From NCBI RefSeq assembly GCF_031455195.1, contig NZ_JAVDSH010000005.1:1-64000 (forward strand): a stretch of 64,000 nucleotides of DNA, read 5' to 3'. This document shows positions 42,420-50,719 of the stretch, piece after piece. Below the pieces are notes generated by a model. That model made no database searches. It was not told the origin of the DNA and saw only the letters and a program-made list of their open reading frames with translations. The stretch is from Arthrobacter nitroguajacolicus_D. GTDB taxonomy: Bacteria; Actinomycetota; Actinomycetes; Actinomycetales; Micrococcaceae. Made by a program: the position numbers and the translations under genes. Each line of letters opens with the position of its first letter. The first letter of the stretch is position 1.

Positions 42420-43127
42420 TTAGCGGCCGTAAACGTTTTGGTAGCGGTCGTACAGCGACTCGATCTTGGATTGGTCGATGGGAAGTGGTTCGCCCAGCTG
42501 ACGGGAAATGTGCACGGTCCGGGCTACTTCTTCGCACATGACAGCGGCCTTGACCGCGGACCGGGCGTCCTTGCCGATGGTGAACGGGCCATGGTTCTGC
42601 ATGAGCACGGCGGGGGAGTTGGAGTTCTTGAGCGTCTCAACGATGCCTTGGCCGATCGAGTCGTCCCCGATCAGCGCGAACGGTCCCACAGGGATGGGGC
42701 CACCGAATTCGTCGCCCATCATGGTCAGGACGCAGGGGATTTCCTCGCCGCGGGCAGCCCAGGCTGTGGCGTAGGTGGAATGCGTGTGCACCACGCCGCC
42801 GACCTCGGGCATGTGCCGGTAGACGTACGCATGCGCGGCTGTGTCCGAGGACGGCGAAAAATCCGGATTCCCCCAGTCGACGGTGCCCGCGCTGCCGGTG
42901 TTCATGCCCCGAACCGGTGTGCCGTACAGGTCGGTGACCACCATGAGTTCCGGTGTGAGGTCGTCGTAGGACACCCCGGATGGCTTGATGACCATGAGGT
43001 CGTGGCCCGGAATGCGGCCCGAGACGTTGCCCGCGGTCCACACCACCAGTTCATACCTGGTGAGTTCAGCATGGAGCTCACACACTTCCTTGCGAACCCT
43101 CGCGATGGTGTCCAGGAGCGCGCTCAT
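42420..43127 (-). CDS. araD: L-ribulose-5-phosphate 4-epimerase
   Basis: A 235-residue class II aldolase-fold zinc enzyme that epimerises L-ribulose 5-phosphate to D-xylulose 5-phosphate. Seen: 'LVVWTAGNVSGRIPGHDLMVIKPSGVSYDDLTPELMVVTDL', zinc ligands in 'VGGVVHTHSTYATAWAARGEEIP', and 'VLMQNHGPFTIGKDARSAVKAAVMCEEVART'. It overlaps araB by four bases, giving the order araB-araD-araA-galM. Confidence 0.96.
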   Translation of the reverse strand: MSALLDTIARVRKEVCELHAELTRYELVVWTAGNVSGRIPGHDLMVIKPSGVSYDDLTPELMVVTDLYGTPVRGMNTGSAGTVDWGNPDFSPSSDTAAHAYVYRHMPEVGGVVHTHSTYATAWAARGEEIPCVLTMMGDEFGGPIPVGPFALIGDDSIGQGIVETLKNSNSPAVLMQNHGPFTIGKDARSAVKAAVMCEEVARTVHISRQLGEPLPIDQSKIESLYDRYQNVYGR

Positions 43128-44866
43128 GCGGACACCCGCTCTGCGGCGTCGGTGGAAGAGTTCGACGCCGGTTCGGTCACCGTCGCGGTGCCCTGCGCCT
43201 TACGCTGGATCGCCTTAAGGCGGTGCATGACATAGTTGGTTCCGCGGCCGAAGTAGTCGTGCAAGGTTCGGTATTCCTGGAAGAGGACGTCGTATGCGGC
43301 GACGTTTTCAGGAATGGGCGTGTACACAGCGCCGGGAGCTGCTGCCATGGATGAGGCGGCTTCGCGAATGTCCTTGTACTTCCCGGCAGCAACGGCAGCG
43401 TGGATGGCCGAGCCGAGCGCGGGGCCCTGCTCGGAACCGATCGTGGAGAGCTGGAGGCCGGTGATGTCGGCGTAGACCTGCATCAGGAACGTGTTCTTCA
43501 GCAGGCCGCCAGCCACGATGAATTCCTTGACGGGGACACCGGAATCGCGGAAGGCATCCACGATGGTGCGGGTGCCGAACGCCGTGGCCTCCAGTAGGGC
43601 CCGGTAGGTGTCCTCAGGTTTGGTCGCCAGGGTCTGTCCCACCACGATGCCGGAGAGTTCATGGTCAACCAGCACTGACCGGTTGCCCGAGTGCCAGTCC
43701 AGGGCGATGAGTCCATGCTCGCCAATGGCCTGTTTCTTGGCGAGTTCGGTGAGATGTTCGTGGATGCTTCTACCCTGGGCTGCGGCGGCCTGGTGGTATT
43801 CCGGCGGGACACCGTTCTTAGTGAACCAACCGAAGATGTCGCCTACACCGGACTGGCCGGCTTCGTAGCCCCACAGGCCGTCAACGATTCCGCCGTCAAC
43901 GACGCCACACATGCCCGGGACCTCGCGGAGGACGTCGCCGTTCATGACATGGCACGTGGAAGTACCCATGATGGCAACAAGCTGCCCAGGCTCCACGGCA
44001 TTGGCTGCCGGTGCGCTCACGTGCGCGTCAACGTTTCCCACGGCTACGGCAATCCCTGCCGGAAGCCCCGTCCATGCGGCGGCTTCTTCCGTGAGCTGTC
44101 CGGCGGCCTCGCCCAAACGGCCGATGGTGTGCTCCAGTTTTTCGGAGACGAAATCCTTGAAGTCGGGATTGAGCTCGGCGAGGAAATCCTCTGACGGGTA
44201 CTTTCCGTCCTGGTAGATGCCCTTGTATCCGGCTGTGCAGGCGTTCCGGACGTAGTTTCCGCATAGCTGCCAGACGATCCAGTCGGCGGCCTCAACCCAG
44301 TGATCCATGGCGCCGTAGACTTCGGGGTCCTCTTCCAGGAGTTGCAGGCCCTTGGCGAATTCCCACTCGGAGGAGATCAGGCCGCCGTAACGGGGGAGCC
44401 AGGATTCACCACGCTTTTCAGCAAGCTGGTTGATGCGGTCCGCTTGTGGTTGGGCGGCGTGGTGGCGCCACAGCTTCACGAAAGCATGGGGTCGGTCAGC
44501 GAAGCGTTCCAGCTCGTTCAGCGGCGTGCCGTCCGCCGTCGTCGGGACCATGGTGCAGGCGGTGAAGTCGGTGGCGATGCCCACCACCTTCTTCGGGTCG
44601 ATGCCGGCATCGGCGACGGCGGCCGGCACAGCATTGCGCAGGACGTCGCGGTAGTCGTTGGGGACCTGGAGTGCCCAGTCGACGGGCAAACGCTGGCCGC
44701 TGCCGGGAAGCTTTTCCGTGACCACGGCATGGGGGTATTCGAACACGCCACTGCCGAGCTCGGCGCCGTCCGAGACGCGCACAACGACGGCGCGGCCGGA
44801 GAGGGTGCCGTAGTCCACGCCGATGACGAATTGCTCATCGAGTGGGGAATTTTCTGAGGTATTCAT
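43124..44866 (-). CDS. araB: Ribulokinase
   Basis: A 580-residue FGGY kinase phosphorylating L-ribulose. It carries 'VIGVDYGTLSGRAVVVRVSDGAELGSGVFEYPHAVV', 'VVGIATDFTACTMVPTTADGTPL', 'AFVKLWRHHAAQPQADRINQLAEKRGESWLPRYGGLISSEWEFAKGLQ' and 'EFIVAGGLLKNTFLMQVYADITGLQLSTIGSEQGPALGSAIHAAVAAG', all characteristic of AraB. It is the first gene of the arabinose operon; a LacI-type operator lies 74 bases upstream of its start. Confidence 0.97.
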   Translation of the reverse strand: MNTSENSPLDEQFVIGVDYGTLSGRAVVVRVSDGAELGSGVFEYPHAVVTEKLPGSGQRLPVDWALQVPNDYRDVLRNAVPAAVADAGIDPKKVVGIATDFTACTMVPTTADGTPLNELERFADRPHAFVKLWRHHAAQPQADRINQLAEKRGESWLPRYGGLISSEWEFAKGLQLLEEDPEVYGAMDHWVEAADWIVWQLCGNYVRNACTAGYKGIYQDGKYPSEDFLAELNPDFKDFVSEKLEHTIGRLGEAAGQLTEEAAAWTGLPAGIAVAVGNVDAHVSAPAANAVEPGQLVAIMGTSTCHVMNGDVLREVPGMCGVVDGGIVDGLWGYEAGQSGVGDIFGWFTKNGVPPEYHQAAAAQGRSIHEHLTELAKKQAIGEHGLIALDWHSGNRSVLVDHELSGIVVGQTLATKPEDTYRALLEATAFGTRTIVDAFRDSGVPVKEFIVAGGLLKNTFLMQVYADITGLQLSTIGSEQGPALGSAIHAAVAAGKYKDIREAASSMAAAPGAVYTPIPENVAAYDVLFQEYRTLHDYFGRGTNYVMHRLKAIQRKAQGTATVTEPASNSSTDAAERVSA

Positions 44867-44939
44867 GAGGTCTCCATCCGGCTGGCCAGGGCCTCATTGC
44901 CGGGGTTCGGGGTGGAAAAGTGAAGAAGGTCTGATGCAA

Positions 44940-44955
44940 TTGTTAGCGCTCACAA
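44940..44955. promoter_or_regulatory. LacI-type operator upstream of araB
   Basis: TTGTTAGCGCTCACAA is a 16-base palindrome with a single mismatched pair and the GCGC centre of LacI/GalR sites. It lies in the 170-base region between araB and the divergent lipoprotein gene. The LacI protein encoded at 45477-46532 is the likely binder (inference). Confidence 0.65.
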
Positions 44956-45036
44956 CTTTGATGTCAAGAGCGGTTCCGTTGATGTGTCCAAGCCCGCTCA
45001 TCGGTAGGGTGGCAAGACAAACTGTTTGGGGGAACA

Positions 45037-45480
45037 ATGAGATACCGCACGATGAAGTCCGCTGCCGCCGCCGCTGCGCTCCTGCTGCTTACCGGATGCT
45101 CCAGCTACTCCGGGATTGCGGCCGTACAACGGCCCGCCGAGGCAAAAGACGCACTACCCGCCGATATTCGGAGCGAAAAAGTTGACTTGCCCTCAGACTT
45201 CCGACTTTTGGCGGAGGACGACGGGGTTAAGTACTTCGCAGCAGAAAGCCCTGAGCACACGACCGCCTGCATCGCCGCCTACCCCGTCGACAAGCCGGAC
45301 CAGTGGATGCTGGCTTGTTCCGATGGGATTACCGGTGAACGGGAAATAGTGACCACCAGCCACACGGGGCAGCCCACTGTGAAGCTGGTGACAGCCGGCT
45401 TCGACACCAAGGCCCTCGAAGCAGAGGGCTGGCGTAAAGTTCACGACAATGTCTGGGTGGGGGCCGCAGCCAACCCCTAG
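45037..45480 (+). CDS. Small lipoprotein of unknown function
   Basis: A 147-residue putative lipoprotein: signal with Ala/Leu-rich core and lipobox LLTGC (Cys21), then a mixed domain with 'FRLLAEDDGVKYFAAESPEHTTACIAAYPVDKPDQWMLACSDG', where two Cys may form a disulfide. GGGGGA lies four bases before ATG. The stop overlaps that of the convergent LacI gene by four bases. Similar small lipoproteins are frequent in Arthrobacter, without known role. It appears unrelated to the sugar genes around it. Confidence 0.8.
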   Translation: MRYRTMKSAAAAAALLLLTGCSSYSGIAAVQRPAEAKDALPADIRSEKVDLPSDFRLLAEDDGVKYFAAESPEHTTACIAAYPVDKPDQWMLACSDGITGEREIVTTSHTGQPTVKLVTAGFDTKALEAEGWRKVHDNVWVGAAANP

Positions 45481-46532
45481 GCCTGCCCCGCTTGGCGGGT
45501 ACTGGCTTGGGTAGGTCCGGCCTGGGCTGTGGTGGAGCGGACAACCAGGCGCGGCGTGACCGTCGCCGGCGCATGCGAAGTGCCTTTGTCCAAGTACTCA
45601 AGCAGCAGGTCGATGCAGCGTTGGCCGAGCTCTTCGAAGTCCTGCGCAACGGTGGTCAGTGGCGGAATGAAGTACGCGGATTCCGGCTGGTCATCGAAAC
45701 CCACCACACTGATATCGGTCGGAACCTGGACGCCGGTCTCGTTGAACGCGCGCAGTACTCCCAATGCCATCTGGTCATTGGCAACAAAAAGAGCCGTCAC
45801 CGAGCGCTCTCCAGCGATCTTCAAGCCTTCTCGGTAACCGCATTCAGCACTCCAATCGCCCTCGATCAGTGTGGCTGGCTCAAGCCCCGCTTCAGCCAAA
45901 GCGTCCCGCCAGCCGTCGATGCGTGCCGCCGCGTCGATCCAATCGGCGGGCCCGGACAAGTGGCCGATCTGCGTGTGGCCAAGGTCCAGAAGGTGTTGGA
46001 CGGCCAACCGGGCGCCCTGCCGTTGGTCGACTGTGGCGCCGCTCAGGTTCTCGTCGCCCACGGACCCTACGGCTACCAGTGGAACCTGGGTTGTGATAGC
46101 CCGCAGGACATCAAAAGTTCCAGGGTGGGGCACGGTCACCACAATGCCGTCCACGCCTTGGTCCATGAAGTGGGCGATGGCGTCCTTGATGGTTTCCGGT
46201 GTGACTTCGCGCAGGCCCGCAACGCTGACGAAATAGCCGGCGTCCCTCGCTGCCTGCTGGACGCCCAAAAGTGTGTGGGATGGTCCGTACTGGGCCAGCT
46301 CGCTGCCGAGCACTCCAATGGTTTGGGAGCGCCGGGTCACCAGGCTGCGGGCGGCCACGTTGCGGCGGTAGCCGAGATCGGTGATGGCCTGTTCGACGCG
46401 CTCGCGGGTCTTTGAACTCACGTTGGGGTGGTTGTTGAGCACCCGTGAAACGGTCTGATGGGACACCCCGGCGACGCGGGCGACGTCCTCCATGACAGGA
46501 GGGCGGGTTGGTGCGGTTCGTTCAGAGCTCAC
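45477..46532 (-). CDS. LacI family regulator (arabinose or xylose genes)
   Basis: A 351-residue LacI/GalR repressor. HTH: 'MEDVARVAGVSHQTVSRVLNNHPNVSSKTRERVEQAITDLGYRRNVAARSLVTRRSQTIGVLG'; the ligand domain includes 'ATVDQRQGARLAVQHLLDLGHTQIGHLSGP' and 'DISVVGFDDQPESAYFIPPLTTVAQDFEELGQRCIDLLLEYL'. The GTG starts at 46532 and 46550 are both weak in ribosome site; I use 46532. It follows xylB by 13-30 bases on the same strand and faces the araB promoter region across the lipoprotein gene, so it could control either set. The GCGC palindrome before araB favours arabinose. Confidence 0.9.
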   Translation of the reverse strand: MSSERTAPTRPPVMEDVARVAGVSHQTVSRVLNNHPNVSSKTRERVEQAITDLGYRRNVAARSLVTRRSQTIGVLGSELAQYGPSHTLLGVQQAARDAGYFVSVAGLREVTPETIKDAIAHFMDQGVDGIVVTVPHPGTFDVLRAITTQVPLVAVGSVGDENLSGATVDQRQGARLAVQHLLDLGHTQIGHLSGPADWIDAAARIDGWRDALAEAGLEPATLIEGDWSAECGYREGLKIAGERSVTALFVANDQMALGVLRAFNETGVQVPTDISVVGFDDQPESAYFIPPLTTVAQDFEELGQRCIDLLLEYLDKGTSHAPATVTPRLVVRSTTAQAGPTQASTRQAGQA

Positions 46533-46562
46533 CCTGTCACGATAGAGCACTGGCCACGATGA

Positions 46563-47993
46563 TCAGTCGATGGCCGCCTTTGCGGCGTAACGGCGGTACG
46601 TCGTAAGGAAGGCCGCGGGTGCGTCGCCGTTCCGCGCTCTCACGTTCACACCCTCCACCGGCCAGTCAGGCAACGTGCCCGCCAGGACACCCGCTGCTTG
46701 GCGGGCGGCGCCATCGGCAACGTACTCGCCCGGCTTTGGCACGAACACCGGAACGCCGAATGCAGCGGCGGCTATCTGCTGGACGGCTTCGGATTGTGCG
46801 CCGCCGCCTACCAGGATGATGCGCTGGGCGGCGACACCCTGTGCTTGGAGTGCGGCCAGGCCATCGGCGAGTGAGCACAGCACGCCCTCGAATGCAGCCC
46901 GGGCCAGGTTGGCGGGGGTGTAGTTGGAGAGGGTGAGGCCGTGGAGCGAACCAGTGGCGTTCGGCAAGTTGGGTGTCCGTTCACCCTCGAAATACGGCAC
47001 CATGGTCAGCCCGCCGGATCCTTCCGGTGCGGACAAGGCCAGATCGCCGAGTTCGTGGAGGGTTACGCCCAGCAAAGCGGCGGTGGAGTCGAAGATCCGT
47101 GTGGCGTTGAGCGTGCAGGCCAGCGGAAGATAGTTGCCGGTCGCATCAGCAAAACCTGCCACCAATCCACTGGCGTCGTGTGACGAACCCTTTGACACGG
47201 CGAATACTGTTCCCGAGGTGCCGATGGATATGACGACATCACCGACGGCGGCACTGACGCCCAGTCCTGCGGCAGCGTTATCGCCAGCGCCCGGCCCGAT
47301 CAAGGCTCCTCCCGGAGTCTTGCCTGCCACTTCCAAAGGCCCCACGACGGTAGGCACCACCGGCACGTGCCCCAGCGTGCTTCGAAGTACTTCGGGAAGA
47401 TACTCGCCGGTGGTGGCCGAAAAGTAGCCGGTGCCGGAGGCATCGGACCTGTCGGTGCGGAGGAGCTCCAGCGACGCAGGCCCTGTTCCGGGACCGTTAC
47501 CTGCCAAGCGCCAAGACAGCCAATCATGGGGAAGACACACCGCGGCCGTACGGGCGGCGTTTTCTGGCTCATTGCGGGCCAACCAGCGCAGCTTGGTGGC
47601 CGTTAATGAAGCGACCGGCACGGTTCCTGTGCTGCTTGCCCACTGGGCGGCACCGGCCACTGAATCGCCATCACCGGCCTCGCGGATGAGATCCTCGGCA
47701 TCCGGTGCTGAACGGGTGTCGTTCCACAGCAGGGCCGGGCGAACAACGTCTCCGGATTCGTCCAGGCACACCATGCCATGCTGCTGCCCACCGATGGAGA
47801 CGGCGTCCACATCATCGAAACCGCCCGCGTCAGTGATCGCTTCCTGCAGCGCAGTCCACCAGTGCTCAGGGTGAACCTCGCTTCCCTCCGGATGGGAAGC
47901 CCGGCCCTGACGCACCAGGGCGCCTGTGGCTGAGTCCCGGATGATCACCTTGCAGGACTGGGTGGAGCTGTCGATCCCGGCTACGAGAGGCAT
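46563..47993 (-). CDS. xylB: Xylulokinase
   Basis: A 476-residue FGGY kinase phosphorylating D-xylulose to D-xylulose 5-phosphate. Seen: 'LVAGIDSSTQSCKVIIRDSATGALVRQGRASHPEGSEVHPEHWWTALQEAI', 'VDAVSIGGQQHGMVCLDESGDVVRPALLWNDTRSAPDAEDLI', 'SIGTSGTVFAVS' and 'RIILVGGGAQSEAVQQIAAAAFGVPVFVPKPGEYVADGAARQAAGVLAG'. It lies 83 bases after xylA, separated by a strong hairpin; AAAGGA precedes its ATG. Confidence 0.96.
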   Translation of the reverse strand: MPLVAGIDSSTQSCKVIIRDSATGALVRQGRASHPEGSEVHPEHWWTALQEAITDAGGFDDVDAVSIGGQQHGMVCLDESGDVVRPALLWNDTRSAPDAEDLIREAGDGDSVAGAAQWASSTGTVPVASLTATKLRWLARNEPENAARTAAVCLPHDWLSWRLAGNGPGTGPASLELLRTDRSDASGTGYFSATTGEYLPEVLRSTLGHVPVVPTVVGPLEVAGKTPGGALIGPGAGDNAAAGLGVSAAVGDVVISIGTSGTVFAVSKGSSHDASGLVAGFADATGNYLPLACTLNATRIFDSTAALLGVTLHELGDLALSAPEGSGGLTMVPYFEGERTPNLPNATGSLHGLTLSNYTPANLARAAFEGVLCSLADGLAALQAQGVAAQRIILVGGGAQSEAVQQIAAAAFGVPVFVPKPGEYVADGAARQAAGVLAGTLPDWPVEGVNVRARNGDAPAAFLTTYRRYAAKAAID

Positions 47994-48012
47994 GCGTAAT
48001 TCCTTTGGAGGA

Positions 48013-48054
48013 CATCACCGGACGTACCCGAGAACAAGGGCACGTCCGGTGATG
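48013..48054 (-). terminator. Intercistronic hairpin between xylA and xylB
   Basis: Perfect 13-bp stem CATCACCGGACGT (48013-48025) / ACGTCCGGTGATG (48042-48054) plus an inner CCC/GGG pairing. It follows the xylA stop by 22 bases and ends just before the xylB ribosome site. No T-run: probably a partial terminator or mRNA 3'-end protector making xylA more abundant than xylB. Confidence 0.65.
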
Positions 48055-48076
48055 GATGTTGGTGGGCGGGAGTGAC

Positions 48077-49264
48077 TTAGCGGGCGCCGAGCAGGTGCTC
48101 GATGGCCAGCTGGTTGAGGCGGACGAAAGCGAACGAGCGCTCCGCGGCCTGGTCGGCGTCGAACGTTTCGAAAGCGCTGGCGTCAGCCAGCAGGTCCGCG
48201 GTGGTCTCACCGGCGCTAAGAGTCGGCTCGCCCAGCTCGAACACGCCTGAGGTGGCCAGTGCTTCCTGGACCTCGGGATCCGCGCGGAACGCAAGCGCGC
48301 GCTCCTTGAGCAGGAGGTACATGGACATGTTGGACTTTGCGGATTCCCAAACGCCGTCGTAACCGTCAGTGCGGGACGGCTTGTAGTCGAAGTGGCGTGG
48401 GCCGTCGTACTTCGGTCCGCCGTTCGGGAAGCCGTTCTCCAGGAGGTCCACGGTAAAGAAGGCGCTGGTGAGGTCGCCGTGGCCGAAAACAAGGTCTTGG
48501 TCGTACTTGATTCCACGCTGGCCGTTGAGGTCGATGTGGAAAAGCTTTCCGGCCCACAGGGCCTGGGCGATGCCGTGGGTGAAGTTCAGGCCTGCCATCT
48601 GCTCGTGGCCCGTCTCCGGGTTGAGGCCCACGATGTCACCGTGTTCCAGCTGCGCGATGAACGCTAGGCCGTGCCCGACGGTGGGAAGGAAGATGTCGCC
48701 GCGGGGTTCGTTCGGCTTGGGCTCCAGGGCGATCCGGAGGCCGTAACCCTTCTCCTTGATATAGCCGGCCGCGGTGTCAACGCCTTCCTTCATGCGGTCC
48801 AGTGCGGCGGAGAGGTCCTTCGAGCCGTCATATTCGCTGCCTTCGCGGCCGCCCCACATCACGAACGTCTCGGCGCCAAGCTCGGCGGCGAGATCGATGT
48901 TACGGAGGATCTTGCTCAGGGCGAAGCGACGGATGGAGCGGTCGTTCGACGTGAAGCCGCCGTCCTTGAAGACGGGGTGGCTGAAGAGGTTGGTGGTCAC
49001 CATGGGTGTCTTCAAGCCGGTCTCGGCCAATGCTGCCTTGAAGTTCTTCAGGATCAGTTCACGTTCGGAGGCCGTGGCATCGAAGGGGATCAGGTCGTTG
49101 TCATGGAAAGTGATGCCGTAGGCGCCGAGGTCGCTGAGCTTGTGGACTGCTTCCACCGGGTCCAACGCAGGGCGGGTTGCTACGCCGAACGGGTCTGCGC
49201 CTGTCCAGCCGACGGTCCAAAGGCCAAAGGTGAAGCGGTCTTGGGGGGTGGGCTGCGGGGTCAT
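48077..49264 (-). CDS. xylA: Xylose isomerase
   Basis: A 395-residue metal-dependent TIM-barrel isomerase (D-xylose to D-xylulose; also glucose to fructose). The sequence follows the classic class I actinobacterial enzyme nearly throughout: 'FTFGLWTVGWTGADPFGVATRP', 'YGITFHDNDLIPFDATASERE' with catalytic His, 'FVMWGGREGSEYDGSKDL', 'LEPKPNEPRGDIFLPTVGHGLAFI', 'GHEQMAGLNFTHGIAQALW', 'FHIDLNGQRGIKYDQDLVFGHGDL'. I recognise it as close to the long-studied Arthrobacter glucose isomerase, also 395 residues. ATG at 49264 has AAGGAG four bases upstream. Divergent from the ROK regulator. Confidence 0.97.
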   Translation of the reverse strand: MTPQPTPQDRFTFGLWTVGWTGADPFGVATRPALDPVEAVHKLSDLGAYGITFHDNDLIPFDATASERELILKNFKAALAETGLKTPMVTTNLFSHPVFKDGGFTSNDRSIRRFALSKILRNIDLAAELGAETFVMWGGREGSEYDGSKDLSAALDRMKEGVDTAAGYIKEKGYGLRIALEPKPNEPRGDIFLPTVGHGLAFIAQLEHGDIVGLNPETGHEQMAGLNFTHGIAQALWAGKLFHIDLNGQRGIKYDQDLVFGHGDLTSAFFTVDLLENGFPNGGPKYDGPRHFDYKPSRTDGYDGVWESAKSNMSMYLLLKERALAFRADPEVQEALATSGVFELGEPTLSAGETTADLLADASAFETFDADQAAERSFAFVRLNQLAIEHLLGAR

Positions 49265-49315
49265 TTTGCTCCTTTGCAAAGCACTGGGGAGGGAAGGAAA
49301 GTAGTGCCTTCCAAT

Positions 49316-49334
49316 TAGTTTTCAATCTGAACTA
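49316..49334. promoter_or_regulatory. Candidate XylR operator
   Basis: TAGTT (49316-49320) and AACTA (49330-49334) form an inverted repeat with a 9-base spacer in the AT-rich stretch between xylA and the divergent ROK regulator. Similar TTAGTT/AACTAA arms are known from other XylR sites. Arms are short, so this is tentative. Confidence 0.4.
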
Positions 49335-49408
49335 TATGGGGGATGGTGGATTATGGTCAATGGAAGCCGGCAAAAAGTTTTTCGAATCCGCAGGGAGGTC
49401 CCATACCC

Positions 49409-50614
49409 GTGATTGACGCAACCGCGCCGGGGCGCGTAGGTGATGTCCGCCGTCGTAATCTTTCGCTCGTGTTGGACTCCATCGCGAGGACGGGGGATGC
49501 CAAGCCCAGTCGCGCGCAGCTTGCCGCGGGAACCGGACTTACCAAGGCTGCGGTGTCCAGCCTCGTCGCCGACCTCGTGGAATCCGGGTTGGTCTCCGAG
49601 GTGGGCCTTTATCGCGACGGTGAGCGGGGGAGGCCTGGCCAGGGCCTGGAACTCAGTTCCCGGCGCGGCGTGATCGGCATGGAAATCAACGTGGATTACC
49701 TGGCCGTAGGCGTGGTGGACCTCGCTGGCAACCTGCGCTTCCATTCAAGTGTTGAGTCGCCCAACCGGGGCTTGGAGCCGGCGACGGTGATGGAGCGTCT
49801 CGGCGCCTTGGCGGCCGAGGCGAAGGCTGCTGCGGCCACCGAAGGCATAGCCATCCTCGGTGGCGGCCTGGCTGTCCCCGGACTGGTGGACGAGCAGCGA
49901 AGCGTCGTCCTGTCCGCCCCCAACCTGCATTGGGAAAATGAGCCGTTGAATCCAGGGGCCCTCCTGGAGGGGGCCCCGCTTGGAGTGCGGTTGTCCAATG
50001 AGGCCAACAGTGCAGCGCTGGGCGAACTTTGGTATGGCGGCGGCCCTGCTGACTTCCTCTACGTATCCGGAGAAGTGGGTGTAGGCGGCGGCGTCATCAT
50101 CGCGTCCGAGCTGTACACGGGGCCGGGTGGCTCCGCGGGAGAGTTGGGGCATATCGTAGTGAACCCGGATGGTCCGTCCTGTTCGTGCGGCGGGGCCGGG
50201 TGCCTGGAAACCTTCGCCGGCCAAGAGGCGATATTCGAGGCGGCGGGCATTCCGCCCGGCGCGTTGGAGGAGCGCGCTGAGTTGCTGCTCGCGGCTCTTC
50301 GGCGGCGGGATCCACAGGCCACAAAGGCAGTCGACGACGCCGGGCGGTACCTGGGCGTCGCCCTCGCCTCCTCTGCCCGGCTGATGGATATCGAAGCGGT
50401 GGTGCTCGGCGGACATTTTGCCACGCTGGGAGAGTGGCTGCGCCCGGCCCTGTTGGGCAGCCTGGAGCGCCATGCGCCGGGGCTTTTGGATCCGAGGAAC
50501 CTGACCCTGTCCGGCCTGGAGCATTCCGGAACCCTTCTGGGAGCTGCCGGCCAGGTGATCCGCTCCGTGATTGAGTCGCCCTTCGAGTTCCTGCTGGCGG
50601 CGAAGCTGGCATAG
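49409..50614 (+). CDS. xylR: ROK family transcriptional regulator
   Basis: A 401-residue repressor of the ROK family. An N-terminal winged helix ('RRRNLSLVLDSIARTGDAKPSRAQLAAGTGLTKAAVSSLVADLVESGLVSEVG') precedes a sugar-kinase-like domain with 'VSGEVGVGGGVIIASELYTGPGGSAGELGHIVVNPDGPSCSCGGAGCLETFAG', the ROK zinc site (C-x-C-G-x-x-G-C-x-E). GTG at 49409 is chosen because GGGAGG lies ten bases upstream and the product then has usual length. It is divergent from xylA, so xylose control is expected. Confidence 0.9.
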   Translation: MIDATAPGRVGDVRRRNLSLVLDSIARTGDAKPSRAQLAAGTGLTKAAVSSLVADLVESGLVSEVGLYRDGERGRPGQGLELSSRRGVIGMEINVDYLAVGVVDLAGNLRFHSSVESPNRGLEPATVMERLGALAAEAKAAAATEGIAILGGGLAVPGLVDEQRSVVLSAPNLHWENEPLNPGALLEGAPLGVRLSNEANSAALGELWYGGGPADFLYVSGEVGVGGGVIIASELYTGPGGSAGELGHIVVNPDGPSCSCGGAGCLETFAGQEAIFEAAGIPPGALEERAELLLAALRRRDPQATKAVDDAGRYLGVALASSARLMDIEAVVLGGHFATLGEWLRPALLGSLERHAPGLLDPRNLTLSGLEHSGTLLGAAGQVIRSVIESPFEFLLAAKLA

Positions 50615-50719
50615 ATTCCGGGTTGAAAGTCGGCGTGGGTTCTTCCTAAAGAATCATCAGCATGCTTAGTATTGATGGGTCAGTTGTTCGCGCAACCTAC
50701 CCCCACGGACGAGTGCCCC

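Noticed and set aside
50615..50719. Special stress promoter before the BrkB gene
   Set aside because: The AT-rich stretch suggests a promoter, but no sigma-factor consensus could be assigned with confidence.
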